Positions 41,732-50,339 of a stretch of DNA of 64,000 nucleotides are shown in pieces. Below the pieces are notes generated by a model, which saw nothing but the letters and a program-made list of their open reading frames with translations, was not told the origin of the DNA and made no database searches. Made by a program: the position numbers and the translations under genes. The DNA comes from Myxococcota bacterium (GTDB lineage: Bacteria; Myxococcota_A; Polyangia; Polyangiales; Houyiibacteriaceae): contig JANQQS010000020.1 in NCBI GenBank assembly GCA_028284955.1, positions 1 through 64,000 on the forward strand. The letters run 5' to 3'. Positions within the stretch are counted from its first letter, which is position 1. Each line of letters starts with the position of its first letter.

Positions 41732-44374
41732 GTGTCTCGTTTATTGCGTCGCGTAGAAACCATCGTCCCTCGCCGAAGCGCCGACTACGGAGGCAAAGCG
41801 AGAAGCCTGGCCGCTTTGGCCCGCGCCGGATTTCCCGTGCCCGCGGCCTATGCGCTCCCCGCATCGATCGGCAAGCGGTTTCTCAAAGAGTCATTGCCTA
41901 AAGACGAGTTTCTCCTCGCGCTCGACCCCGCAAGCGATCTCCACACCGATCGCCTGGCCGACGTCGCCGCTCGCGTCCGCGCGGCGCGGCTTCCCGATCC
42001 TTTGCTCGCGTCGTTTCACAGCGCATTCGCAAGCCTCCGTCGCGAGGGCGCGCAATCGGTGGCGGTGCGGTCTTCTTCTACCCAAGAAGACCAAGACGAC
42101 GCGTCGGCGGCCGGTCTGCACGCGACGTTCTTGAACCTGGAAACCGAAGAGAGCGTCGCTGAGGCGATCAAAGCCTGCTGGGCGAGCCTATTTTCCGTTC
42201 CTGTGCTTGGCTATCTCCGCAAGCGCAAAATCACGCCCGAAGCGGCGGTCGGGGTCGTGCTGCAGGCGATGGTGCCTGCGGATGTGGCCGGCGTCATGTT
42301 CACCATCAATCCGCTGACCGGCGACGCGGGCGAAATCGTGATCAACGCGTCCTATGGGCTCGGCAGCAGCGTCGTTGAAGGTCGCGTATCGCCCGACACG
42401 CTTCGCGTCGACAAAGCCACGGGAACGCTTCGGGATCGCGTGATTGGAGAAAAGCGCGAGCGCACCGTGCTTTCCCCTGGCGGCGGTATTCGCGAAGAGC
42501 AGGTGCCTGCCGATCAGGTTCGTGAGCCCGCGTTGGATCCCGCGGTCACCGCCGAGCTCGTCGCCCTCGGCCATCGCATCGAAGCCCATTTCGGCGGGCC
42601 CCGAGACATCGAATGGGCGGTGTCGGGAGGGACCATCTATATTCTGCAGGCACGACCGATCACCGCGGTCTCGAGGCCGTCCACGCGCCGCTGGGCCAAA
42701 CGGCGCCTCGACCGGCCGGACCGGAGCCGCATCGTATGGTCCAACGTCAACGTAGGCGAGGCTCTCCCGGGAGTCGCCACGCCGCTTACCTGGTCGGTGC
42801 TCAGCGGATTCAGCGATCTCGGGTTTCGTCGCGCCTTCGGTGCGCTGGGCTGCACCGTTCCCAAAGATGCCGAGCTCGTGGGCCAGTTTCGCGGTCGAAT
42901 CTATCTCAACCTGACCGAGATCATGACCATTCTCGCCCAGGTGCCAGGCCTGCGGCCGCGCGTGCTGCTTACGCTGGGCGGCGGAGGTGAAGTCGAGCGC
43001 CTCGAAGAAGAGATTCAGCCGCCGCGCCGAACCGCCTTCATGTTGCGATTGCCGCTCACGATTTCGCGCTTTATCTCGGAGCACTTGAATGCTCAAGATC
43101 GCGTCGAGACGTTCGAAACGTTTTTTCAGAGCGAACGCGACCGAATCCTCAATCTTGACCTTCGAGTGCTTTCACCCTCCTCGCTTGCCCGAACCCTCAC
43201 CGACGTCGAGCGCCTGCTCGATGAAACCGGCTCCACTATGCTCGGCGTATACGGCAACCTGCTCGCCAGCATCGCGTTTCTGCACAGCATCTTCCGCGTT
43301 CTACTCAAAGACGACGCGGACCATACGCTTCGCGATCTATTGACCGGCCTCAGCGATCTAGAAAGCACCGCGCCGGGCATCTCGCTCTGGCACATCGCGG
43401 AAATGGCCAAAGCCGAGCCCGATCTGAGAGCGATTTTGGAGGCGGGCCGGTCGACCGACTTGAAGATCGCCGATCTTCCCGATGGGCCCACCCGTCGCGC
43501 GATGGAGCGATTTTTGCGCGCCTACGGCAGCCGAGGAACCCGAGAGGCGGAGCTCAGCGAGCCTCGCTGGAGTGAAGACCCGACGCTTCTCTTTGCCGCG
43601 CTGCAAGTTCATCTCAGAAGCCCGGCCGGGGCAGAGCGACCCATCGACCTCGAACGAAATATGCGACGCATTCGCGAGGCTGCAGAAACCCGCGTGCGTG
43701 GCACATTGCCAACTCCCGCATGGATTGCAGTACGCCGCTTGCTCACCCAAGTTCAGAGATACCTGCGTTTGCGAGAGCGACTGCGGAGCGATGTCACCCG
43801 GGTCCTCGGCATGTTCCGCAGCGTCGCGCTCGAAGCGTCGCGGCGCATCGACAGCCTCGAGCCATCGGCCGGCCACGGCGCCGCGTTCTTCCTAACCCTC
43901 GACGAACTTCACGATTTCCTTCGCGGACAAGGCGTGCTCGCCGCGCGCGTGCGCCAACGGCGACGCCAATACGAACGCGACCGCCTCTTGCCCGACCCGC
44001 CCGATACCTTCGTCGGTAGTCCCCCCGCCAGCCCCGCCGCGCCGGGAAACCTCGAGCGCCTACGCGGCCTCGGCGCGAGCGCGGGACAAGCCACTGGTCT
44101 CGCGCGCATCGTTCGATCGCCCGCCGACGCCGGCTCGTTTCAACCTGGCGAAGTACTCGTCGCCAACTGCGCGGACGTAGGCTGGTCCCCGCTCTTTCTC
44201 GCCGCCTCCGCCGTCGTCACCGACCTCGGCGGACCACTCTCTCATGCCGCGATCGTGCTTCGCGAATACGGCGTCCCCGCGGTGGTCAACGTCAAAGTAG
44301 GAACCCGCGTCATCCGCACTGGCGACCGCCTCGAAGTCGACGGCGACCGCGGACAAGTTCACATTAATCGCTAA
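41732..44374 (+). CDS. PEP-synthase-like dikinase with rifampicin-phosphotransferase domain order
   Basis: An 880-residue protein. The N-terminal ~340 residues are a pyruvate-phosphate-dikinase/PEP-synthase ATP-grasp domain (DYGGKARSLAALARAGFPVP, VAVRSSSTQEDQDDASAAG, ADVAGVMFTINPLTGD, DIEWAVSGGTIYILQARPIT). A ~430-residue middle region has no catalytic family match. The C-terminus is the swivelling phosphohistidine domain (VVTDLGGPLSHAAIVLREYGVPAVV, His838). The TIM-barrel PEP/pyruvate domain of true PEP synthases is absent. This order and length match rifampicin phosphotransferases and related dikinases, so the phosphoryl acceptor is likely a small molecule bound by the middle domain. GTG start 3 bp after the HupE-like gene. 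Confidence 0.8.
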   Translation: MSRLLRRVETIVPRRSADYGGKARSLAALARAGFPVPAAYALPASIGKRFLKESLPKDEFLLALDPASDLHTDRLADVAARVRAARLPDPLLASFHSAFASLRREGAQSVAVRSSSTQEDQDDASAAGLHATFLNLETEESVAEAIKACWASLFSVPVLGYLRKRKITPEAAVGVVLQAMVPADVAGVMFTINPLTGDAGEIVINASYGLGSSVVEGRVSPDTLRVDKATGTLRDRVIGEKRERTVLSPGGGIREEQVPADQVREPALDPAVTAELVALGHRIEAHFGGPRDIEWAVSGGTIYILQARPITAVSRPSTRRWAKRRLDRPDRSRIVWSNVNVGEALPGVATPLTWSVLSGFSDLGFRRAFGALGCTVPKDAELVGQFRGRIYLNLTEIMTILAQVPGLRPRVLLTLGGGGEVERLEEEIQPPRRTAFMLRLPLTISRFISEHLNAQDRVETFETFFQSERDRILNLDLRVLSPSSLARTLTDVERLLDETGSTMLGVYGNLLASIAFLHSIFRVLLKDDADHTLRDLLTGLSDLESTAPGISLWHIAEMAKAEPDLRAILEAGRSTDLKIADLPDGPTRRAMERFLRAYGSRGTREAELSEPRWSEDPTLLFAALQVHLRSPAGAERPIDLERNMRRIREAAETRVRGTLPTPAWIAVRRLLTQVQRYLRLRERLRSDVTRVLGMFRSVALEASRRIDSLEPSAGHGAAFFLTLDELHDFLRGQGVLAARVRQRRRQYERDRLLPDPPDTFVGSPPASPAAPGNLERLRGLGASAGQATGLARIVRSPADAGSFQPGEVLVANCADVGWSPLFLAASAVVTDLGGPLSHAAIVLREYGVPAVVNVKVGTRVIRTGDRLEVDGDRGQVHINR

Positions 44375-44399
44375 TGCAGCCCATCGCCTACCTCGATTG

Positions 44400-45740
44400 T
44401 CAGTGACCTGTGTGATCGCGCATCCACGGCGCGGCGCTGCCGCGCGGGAAGCGGTTCAGATACGTTTTGGCTGCGGCTCGAAACGCTTCGGGACGACCCA
44501 AACGTTCGAGGATGCGTGCGCGAAGCGCGAGCGCGCGTTCTTCTAGCGGTGAGCTTCCGTAGTCTTCGGCGCAGGCATCGAGCGCAGTGAGCGCGGCCTG
44601 AGGGTTGCTGAGTTGATGCAGGTGGAGCTGTGCAGCCGCGAAGCCGGCGACAGTTCCTCGATGAGGCGGCAGATGATGGACGGCATCTTGGTACGTTGCG
44701 GCCGCTTCGTCGAAACGGCGCATACCGCGCAAAGCGTCTGCTTTGATGAGTGTCCAGCGGCCGTCGGTTGGATGTTTCGCAAGCTGTCGCTTTGCTTCAT
44801 CGAGCGCGTCTGAAAAACGACCGTCGACCAATGCGGCTCGAGCTCGGCGCGCGACTGGATCGCCCAGAGCCAAATCGCGACCTTCGTTGGCTGGTTTGTG
44901 GCTTGAGAGCACTGTGGTTTCTTGGTTGTGAGGGGAAGGTGAAGGCGGAAGCGCTGCATGCTGCGTTCTCTTGGCTCGATGCTTCGCGCGCTTCAAACGC
45001 TCGCGGGCGGCGCGGACCCCGAGCGCGACGACATCTGCATCGAGGGGTTCGGTTCGCTGTCCCCACGTTGCCGATTGTCCTGCGCCAAGCGTTCGCACCG
45101 AGGATTCGTGTTCCACTTCGACTCGACCTTCGTATACGTGGATAGAAAAGCCGGTCCGCGAAGCCCGCATTCCAAAGACCGTGCCCACCACGCGAACCCG
45201 TGCGCCAAACTCGGTCTCGACCGAGAATCGCCCGTCTTCCTCGACTGAGGCGACATCGAACATCACCGACCCGTGAGATACGTGAATGCGACGATGGGCA
45301 GCCCCCGTATCCAGCACGCGAAACTTGGATCCTTGGCTGGCTACCACGCGATCTCCGGACGGGAGATTAAGCTCCACTACGGAAGCTTCAGGCGTACTCG
45401 ATGCTTTCGTTGCAAGCGCTCCATCACCGCGTTCCGAAGCGCCGAATTTCAACGCGACCCAACCGCCGCCCGACACGAGCAGCACCGTAGCAGCCGCAGC
45501 CCACATCGCAGCACCTGGCGATCGCAACATCGCGCGAGGTGCTAGAGGCTTGGATTGTCTCGCGAGTGCGCGCTTTGCCATCGTGCGCGCCCGTTCCTGC
45601 GACAACGAAGGCTCCGGCACTTCGCGAAGCGCTTCCAGCACGCGATTCATCTGGGTTTCGGCGCTTATCAAGCGCTCTGAAGCCATATGGTTGTCTGAAT
45701 CCGTCCGATCCTGTGGCGTCGCGCAGCGATCTCGACTCAT
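44400..45740 (-). CDS. FecR-like anti-sigma/sensor protein with TPR tail
   Basis: A 446-residue protein. The N-terminal ~65 residues are cytoplasmic and should bind the sigma factor. One membrane helix follows (AAMWAAAATVLLVSGGGWVAL, about 72-92). A FecR domain spans about 120-245 (GDRVVASQGSKFRVLD, VMFDVASVEEDGRFSVETEFGARVRVVGTVF, YEGRVEVEH). The last ~150 residues are tetratricopeptide-like (DALDEAKRQLAKHPTDGRWTLIKADALRGMRRFDEAAATYQDAV). Its ATG overlaps the stop of the sigma factor gene by four bases, so the pair is co-translated. It should transmit an envelope signal to the sigma factor. It converges with the dikinase gene. Confidence 0.85.
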   Translation of the reverse strand: MSRDRCATPQDRTDSDNHMASERLISAETQMNRVLEALREVPEPSLSQERARTMAKRALARQSKPLAPRAMLRSPGAAMWAAAATVLLVSGGGWVALKFGASERGDGALATKASSTPEASVVELNLPSGDRVVASQGSKFRVLDTGAAHRRIHVSHGSVMFDVASVEEDGRFSVETEFGARVRVVGTVFGMRASRTGFSIHVYEGRVEVEHESSVRTLGAGQSATWGQRTEPLDADVVALGVRAARERLKRAKHRAKRTQHAALPPSPSPHNQETTVLSSHKPANEGRDLALGDPVARRARAALVDGRFSDALDEAKRQLAKHPTDGRWTLIKADALRGMRRFDEAAATYQDAVHHLPPHRGTVAGFAAAQLHLHQLSNPQAALTALDACAEDYGSSPLEERALALRARILERLGRPEAFRAAAKTYLNRFPRGSAAPWMRDHTGH

Positions 45741-46375
45741 GGTGTCCCCCTTTGATCCGGTGAAGTCTCATCAGCGTTCGGAAGCCCCATCAACGTCCGG
45801 AAAAATGGATCGTGCTGCATTCTCCGCAGTACTTCTTTTCGCGCGTGACGCAGCCGGTTGCGCATGCGTGCGGCGGAGATTCCTTCGCGCTCGGCCGCGG
45901 CGCGGGCATCGAGCCCTTCGATGGCGCAGAGCACAAACGCCATGCGCCGTTTTCTCGGCAGTCGCTCGAGCACCTTGTGCAGACGCCGAAGCGCCTCTCG
46001 GTTGGCCGCGATCGTCTCTGGTGATACATCGTTTCGTTTCGGCTCAACCCACTCTGGCGACGGCTCGGCGCACCGTCGCATATATCGATACCCTGTACGA
46101 ATCACGATTCGGTGCGCAAATGTCGACAGCTTCGCGCGCCCTTCAAAACGCGGCAGTGCTCGCGCGATTTCGGTCAGCGCGTCCTGCACCGCGTCTTCCA
46201 AATCGCTTCGCGGCCCAAGTTGCCGATAGAGCCAACGATGCACTTTGGGGGCGAGCTCGGCCAAACAATCTTCCAAGAACTGCGGGTCGTCTCTCAGGAG
46301 CTCTCGCGACTGAGATTCCGAAGTACGCTCGCCCATGTGCGCAATCCGCGCATGATTCGCGCCCGCTAGGTCCAT
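45737..46375 (-). CDS. ECF-type RNA polymerase sigma factor
   Basis: A 212-residue extracytoplasmic-function sigma factor. Region 2 is seen as LEDCLAELAPKVHRWLYRQLGPRSDLEDAVQDALTEIARALPRFEGRAKLSTFAHRIVIRTGYRY, and region 4 as LHKVLERLPRKRRMAFVLCAIEGLDARAAAEREGISAARMRNRLRHARKEV. It should direct transcription of envelope genes under control of the FecR-like partner, whose gene overlaps its 3' end (ATGA). Its own start overlaps the stop of the upstream barrel gene by ten bases. An ATG at 46336 is an alternative start. Confidence 0.9.
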   Translation of the reverse strand: MDLAGANHARIAHMGERTSESQSRELLRDDPQFLEDCLAELAPKVHRWLYRQLGPRSDLEDAVQDALTEIARALPRFEGRAKLSTFAHRIVIRTGYRYMRRCAEPSPEWVEPKRNDVSPETIAANREALRRLHKVLERLPRKRRMAFVLCAIEGLDARAAAEREGISAARMRNRLRHARKEVLRRMQHDPFFRTLMGLPNADETSPDQRGTP

Positions 46376-47568
46376 CCCGCGCCCACACTCACCAATACGC
46401 CGCTGCGGACGCTGCCGACTACCCGCAGGGCGCCTGGCCGGAGGGTGAACGTCGGTTCCACCGTTAGATACAAACCGCGGTTCCGTGACCCGTTCAGCTG
46501 GTACGATAGCTCGAGCGGCACTCCCAGCTGCATGCGCGGAAGCACTGCCTCATATTCTGGCTCTTCCGGTTCGCGGCGAACGACGCCATCCAGCGAGTTT
46601 CCGTAGACCTCGTCTTTCGCGAACACAAGGCCCACGCTTCCACCTGCCGCGAACTTGAACTGTTTTCGAGAACCGAACGGCAATACGTAGGAGCCCTGCG
46701 CCGCCAATCGAATCCGAGGCAACCTCGGGACGACCTGCAGGATGTCGACGGCTAGAGCCATGCGCATGCCAAACGGCCACTCTGCCCCCGCAGAAACCCG
46801 CGCTCCAACACCGAAACGGCTATCGGAAGGCGCAAACTCGCGAAGTCGGTTGATCAAACCCGCGAGTGCACCGGCGCGCAGGATCGGTTGAATCTCCTTT
46901 TTCTTCTCGTTCGCCGTGGATGACTGCGTTTCCGTGGCATACGCGTTTCCGGTATCGTCATCCAGCTCCCCGTCCGCTGACTCCGGACGACGTCGTGATG
47001 GTACGAAAGCTTTCTCTTGCTCGGGAGTCACCTCGCTGCTCTGCACATTGCTCGTAACTTCTACGAGTACGCCTTCGAGCAACGTCGATGCGGCAACCGC
47101 CGCGTATCGAGAAAGCGATTCGTCTCCTTCTACTGGCGGGGCGAGAACCGCTTCGCGCAGTTGAACTCCATGGGGCTCGACGACCCGCACTCGAACTCCA
47201 TCGGCTCCTCGCTGCAACCAAACCCCTGCCGCCGCGCCCGCTTCCGCCGTCTGACGCTGCACCGAGGATGCAGCCGCCAAGTTTGATTCCGTGCCTTCCG
47301 CCAGCGTGTTCGAGACCACCGAGTAGCCATGCGGAGAAAGTTCGAGCCGAAGCGCGTCGGCAAACTGCTCGTTCGATTCGCGAAAGCTACCGTCTTCGGG
47401 AACGAACAACATCACCCGCTTCGATGCATCGGCATCCGTCGCAGGTTCTGCAGGTTTCGCGGGTTCCGTAGGGGGGTCTTCTTCCTGAGCATGTGCCGAA
47501 GCCATCACGCCGATTGCGGCCGCGCCAACCGTCAACAAAACCACCGCCCGTCCGCATCGAAAAATCAT
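46366..47568 (-). CDS. Exported protein with C-terminal barrel-like region, sigma-factor operon
   Basis: A 400-residue protein with a signal peptide ending ASAHA|QEE, a Pro/Glu/Ala linker, a first domain (VMLFVPEDGSFRESNEQFADALRLELSPHGYSV) that reads like a soluble alpha/beta module, a Glu/Asp/Ser-rich hinge, and a C-terminal ~160 residues of alternating strands (RFGVGARVSAGAEWPFGMRMALAVDI, LYLTVEPTFTLRPGALRVVG) suggestive of an outer-membrane barrel. No named family was recognised. GAGGAC lies nine bases before the start at 47568. It overlaps the sigma gene, so all three genes form one operon; it may be the sensor or the sigma target. Confidence 0.65.
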   Translation of the reverse strand: MIFRCGRAVVLLTVGAAAIGVMASAHAQEEDPPTEPAKPAEPATDADASKRVMLFVPEDGSFRESNEQFADALRLELSPHGYSVVSNTLAEGTESNLAAASSVQRQTAEAGAAAGVWLQRGADGVRVRVVEPHGVQLREAVLAPPVEGDESLSRYAAVAASTLLEGVLVEVTSNVQSSEVTPEQEKAFVPSRRRPESADGELDDDTGNAYATETQSSTANEKKKEIQPILRAGALAGLINRLREFAPSDSRFGVGARVSAGAEWPFGMRMALAVDILQVVPRLPRIRLAAQGSYVLPFGSRKQFKFAAGGSVGLVFAKDEVYGNSLDGVVRREPEEPEYEAVLPRMQLGVPLELSYQLNGSRNRGLYLTVEPTFTLRPGALRVVGSVRSGVLVSVGAGWT

Positions 47569-47752
47569 GGAATTATGTCCTCTGAAAAACACCCAACGAA
47601 TCACTTTGAATAGTCAGTGGGGGGTGTAGGCCCAGGTGTGCGAAAAAAATAAACAGAGCAATTCCAAAGATGTTCGAACGCGCCGCCAACCACGGCGTAA
47701 GCTCGCGGCGCGTACGTCGACATCAATGCAAGAAGCGTTCGCGAGACGAACG
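47569..47752. other. Intergenic region upstream of the sigma operon
   Basis: 184 bp between the sigma operon start and the inverted-repeat element. It is the likely promoter region of the operon; no gene is supported. Confidence 0.4.
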
Positions 47753-47915
47753 CTAGATCGCCCACGGCTTAAACTGATTTTGAATCGCGGAGGATGGTCC
47801 GTGTCGACGAAGGCGAGAGGAAGAGGAATAGCTAAGCTATTTCGATGACGAACAACGCGCGGCGATGCGGACCAGACCCGCGAGTCGGAATCAGTTTAAG
47901 CCGTGGGCGGTCTAG
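47753..47915. mobile_element. 163-bp palindromic MITE-like element with CTAG flanks
   Basis: CTAG at 47753-47756 and 47912-47915 frames inverted repeats ending A(T/C)CGCCCACGGCTTAAACTG, with about 22 of 23 bases paired. The complementarity continues inward imperfectly (GGTCCG with CGGACC) to an apex at AATAGCTAAGCTATT, so the whole element can fold as one long hairpin. The 4-bp CTAG duplication is the kind made by IS5-group transposases (CTAR). There is no transposase, so it is probably a non-autonomous element. Confidence 0.75.
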
Positions 47916-47989
47916 ATCAAAACAGATGAAGGAGGCTCAGACCGACGGTCCAAGCGCGGAAGGGAGGTTCGACGAAGACGAGTCTGAAT

Positions 47990-48631
47990 CTAGCCTTTGA
48001 AACCGATTTCGGTGTGCGCGCCGTCGCAGAAGGGTTTGTTCTTGGATGCGCCGCAGCGGCAGAGGGCGCCTTTTTTGCCTTCGAAGGCGCGGCGTCCGCT
48101 GGCCGCGCGGATTGCGAAGTTTCCACCGAGCAGGAGGGGGCCGTTGTTCGCGAGCGATACGTTCAGCGTGCCGCCTTGTTCGTCGTTCTTCTTTCCTTTG
48201 TCGCCGACCGCTCCTGAATCGCGAAAACCTGCCTTGGTGTGCGCGCCGTCGCAAAACGGTTTGTTGGCTGACTGACCGCAGCGGCAGAGCGCGATTCGCG
48301 TTCGCACGCCTTGGCCGTTCGCTCCTTCGAGCTCCACGTCCCCCGAAACATACAAGGGGCCGTCGGAGCACACCGTGACGATGTTTTCCTGCGGAGTTTC
48401 TTCCGCGGGCGAGCCGTCTTTGTGCGTGGCTTTGAGCGCGCCGGTGGGGCATCGCGCCACGATGTCTGCGGCGAGCTCGGTGGACACGGCATCCGGGTCG
48501 CACCAGGGATCGTTTTGAACGTTGAACAGCGCTCTCGAACCTCGGCCGCATTCGGCGGCATGAATGCAGAGCTTGCGGTCGTACACGATTTCGAGGTTCT
48601 GCCCTTTGTAGGTGCTGATTCGTTCGGTCAT
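47990..48631 (-). CDS. Iron-sulfur protein with Fer4_19 and two CDGSH domains
   Basis: A 213-residue protein of three parts. Residues 1-75 form a divergent mono-cluster ferredoxin-like domain (CIHAAECGRG, ARCPTGALKA). Two CDGSH-type [2Fe-2S] motifs follow, each with three Cys and one His: CRCGQSANKPFCDGAH and CRCGASKNKPFCDGAH. The arrangement is known from bacterial CDGSH proteins thought to act in electron transfer or iron/redox balance. It has no signal peptide. It is divergent from the DUF427 gene; the 30 bp between the start codons is very short for two promoters, so one may lie inside a gene. Confidence 0.9.
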   Translation of the reverse strand: MTERISTYKGQNLEIVYDRKLCIHAAECGRGSRALFNVQNDPWCDPDAVSTELAADIVARCPTGALKATHKDGSPAEETPQENIVTVCSDGPLYVSGDVELEGANGQGVRTRIALCRCGQSANKPFCDGAHTKAGFRDSGAVGDKGKKNDEQGGTLNVSLANNGPLLLGGNFAIRAASGRRAFEGKKGALCRCGASKNKPFCDGAHTEIGFKG

Positions 48632-48661
48632 GCGGGGTAGCCTACCACCGGGAGGTGGAAT

Positions 48662-48946
48662 ATGGCGAAGGCAACTTGGAACGGGGCTGTATTGGCGGAG
48701 TCAGACGATGTGGTGACCGTAGAAGGAAACCTCTATTTCCCGTCTGGATCGATCGAGCGAGGACTCTTTTCGGAGAGCGACCACACCAGTGTATGCCCCT
48801 GGAAGGGCACGGCCCGTTATTACCACGTGACGGTAGACGGAAAGACCAATGAAAACGCGGCTTGGTACTATCCAGAAGCCAAAGCGGCGGCGAAAAATAT
48901 TGAGGGCCGGGTCGCGTTTTGGAAAGGCGTCGCCGTCGATTTATGA
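48662..48946 (+). CDS. DUF427 domain protein
   Basis: A complete 94-residue single-domain protein. WNGAVLAESDDVVTVEGNLYFP, the conserved CPWKGTARYYHV and AAWYYPEAKAAAKNIEGRVAFWKGV are the DUF427 signature. GGAGG sits eight bases before the ATG. The biochemical role of DUF427 is not known. It is divergent from the CDGSH gene. Confidence 0.9.
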   Translation: MAKATWNGAVLAESDDVVTVEGNLYFPSGSIERGLFSESDHTSVCPWKGTARYYHVTVDGKTNENAAWYYPEAKAAAKNIEGRVAFWKGVAVDL

Positions 48947-48951
48947 CAGCA

Positions 48952-48980
48952 TTGTCACTTGTTATGCCTATTGGTGACAA
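48952..48980. promoter_or_regulatory. TTGTCAC/GTGACAA inverted repeat
   Basis: TTGTCAC (48952-48958) and GTGACAA (48974-48980) face each other over 15 bases, with a third GTGAC at 49006-49010. They lie just after the DUF427 stop in an AT-rich block ~150 bp before the Spy-like gene. This may be a terminator stem or a binding site for the neighbouring response regulator. Confidence 0.35.
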
Positions 48981-49091
48981 ATATGTCCTAAAATTGCATT
49001 TATTTGTGACTGTTTCGCCGAGTGCAAAAAAAGTGTCGGTAGGGGTTGGTTTCTTTAGAGAATCTTCAGAGTCGCGGCGTTCTACCCTATA

Positions 49092-49107
49092 GAGACCGCG
49101 GGGTCTC
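49092..49107 (+). promoter_or_regulatory. Hairpin before the SD of the Spy-like gene
   Basis: GAGACC-GCGG-GGTCTC is a perfect 6-bp stem with a 4-base loop, ending two bases before the AGGAAGGG SD. It could affect translation or mRNA stability. Confidence 0.35.
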
Positions 49108-49128
49108 AGGAAGGGTACACAACACACC

Positions 49129-49650
49129 ATGACTACGATGAAAAACGCAGCGCGGAAGAACGTGACGCTGAAGAACGCCATGTTGGGCGCAGCCCTTGGC
49201 GGTTTGCTAATGGCCCCAGTCGCATACGCGCAAGCCACGCCCGACCGGCCGGCTCAGAAGCAGCGGCTGCGCAAAGCGGAGCGTATGGAACGCCGCCTTG
49301 CGATGATGAAGCAGCGGCTTGGCTTGAGCGACGCCCAGGAACAGAAGATTCGTGCAGCGTTTCGCGAGAAAAAAGAAAAGATGAAACAGATGCGGGGCCA
49401 ACAGTCGCCGCGGTCGGATCAAGCGCGTCACGCCCGCAAGCAGATTCGGTGGGAGTTTGAAGACCAGGTGCACGAAATCCTCACCTGCGAGCAGCGCGAA
49501 GCGTTCCGGAAGATGAAGCGAGAGCATCGCGCGAGACGTTATCGCCATGGTCGTCGACACGGACGCGGGCATCATCGAGGACATCGCCCGGCGCAGAGCC
49601 AATCGCAAAGCAGCAGCGCACAACCCGCGCAGGGAACCGCCACGCTCTAG
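49129..49650 (+). CDS. Spy/CpxP-like periplasmic protein
   Basis: A 173-residue exported protein (signal peptide ending APVAYA|QAT) that is almost entirely Lys/Arg/Gln/Glu-rich helix. RLAMMKQRLGLSDAQEQKIRAAFREKKEKM is an LTxxQ-like motif of the Spy/CpxP family, periplasmic chaperones or sensors of envelope stress. The C-terminus is a His/Arg/Gly/Gln-rich tail that could bind metal. An AGGAAGGG SD lies somewhat far (about 14 bases) from the ATG at 49129. It is followed two bases after its stop by the response regulator gene, a Cpx-like arrangement. Confidence 0.75.
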   Translation: MTTMKNAARKNVTLKNAMLGAALGGLLMAPVAYAQATPDRPAQKQRLRKAERMERRLAMMKQRLGLSDAQEQKIRAAFREKKEKMKQMRGQQSPRSDQARHARKQIRWEFEDQVHEILTCEQREAFRKMKREHRARRYRHGRRHGRGHHRGHRPAQSQSQSSSAQPAQGTATL

Positions 49651-49652
49651 CC

Positions 49653-50339
49653 ATGCCCGCGCGGATTCTTGTCATCGAGGATGACGACCAGCTCGGAACC
49701 CAAATCGTCGGTCACCTTTCTGACGCTGGTTTTGAAGTCGAATGGCTCCGAGACGGAGACGCCGCCCGGGCGGTCTCCGTTTCGGAGTTTGCGCTCGTGG
49801 TGCTCGATTTGATGCTGCCCGGCACCTACGGCATGGACTTGCTGAAACGGTTCCGCGCCCATTCGGATGTTCCCGTGCTCATCTTGAGTGCCCGCGACGA
49901 CACCGCAGACAAAGTGCGTGCCCTCAAGCTCGGCGCCGACGATTACATGACGAAGCCGTTCTGGCCGAGCGAACTTGTCGCGCGCGTGCAGGCGCGATTG
50001 CGGCGACCAGATATGCGCGCGGCAGGAGGTTCGTTGCGGGTGGGCGCGCTCGCCATTGATGTCGCGCAGCGAGCCGTGGAGATCGATGGCGCTTCGGCGC
50101 CCGAGCTTACCCGCGTGGAGTTTGACATTCTTGCCGCGCTCGCGCGACGGCCGGGCGCAGCGTGGACGCGCCGAGGGCTTGTGGAGGCGGTACTGGATCC
50201 CGAGCGGCAAGGAAGCGAACGCACCCTCGATGTGCACGTATCGAGATTGCGCAAGAAGCTCGGGCCGGCCGGTGGGCAGCTACAAACGGTATGGGGGATT
50301 GGTTATCGCTTGACGCCGCACGGCGCCGAGGATTCGTGA
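49653..50339 (+). CDS. OmpR-family response regulator
   Basis: A 228-residue two-component regulator. The receiver domain has the acidic pocket (EDDD, residues 9-12), phospho-acceptor Asp52 (VLDLMLP) and Lys101 (TKPF). The C-terminal winged helix includes LTRVEFDILAALARRPGAAWTRRGL and LDVHVSRLRKKLGPAGG. It starts two bases after the Spy-like stop and overlaps the histidine kinase start by four bases (GTGA). The neighbouring Spy-like protein points to envelope stress as the stimulus. Confidence 0.95.
   Translation: MPARILVIEDDDQLGTQIVGHLSDAGFEVEWLRDGDAARAVSVSEFALVVLDLMLPGTYGMDLLKRFRAHSDVPVLILSARDDTADKVRALKLGADDYMTKPFWPSELVARVQARLRRPDMRAAGGSLRVGALAIDVAQRAVEIDGASAPELTRVEFDILAALARRPGAAWTRRGLVEAVLDPERQGSERTLDVHVSRLRKKLGPAGGQLQTVWGIGYRLTPHGAEDS

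Noticed and set aside
47636-47848. 70-codon plus-strand frame over the MITE-like element
   Set aside because: It lies largely in the element's inverted repeat and has no protein features.
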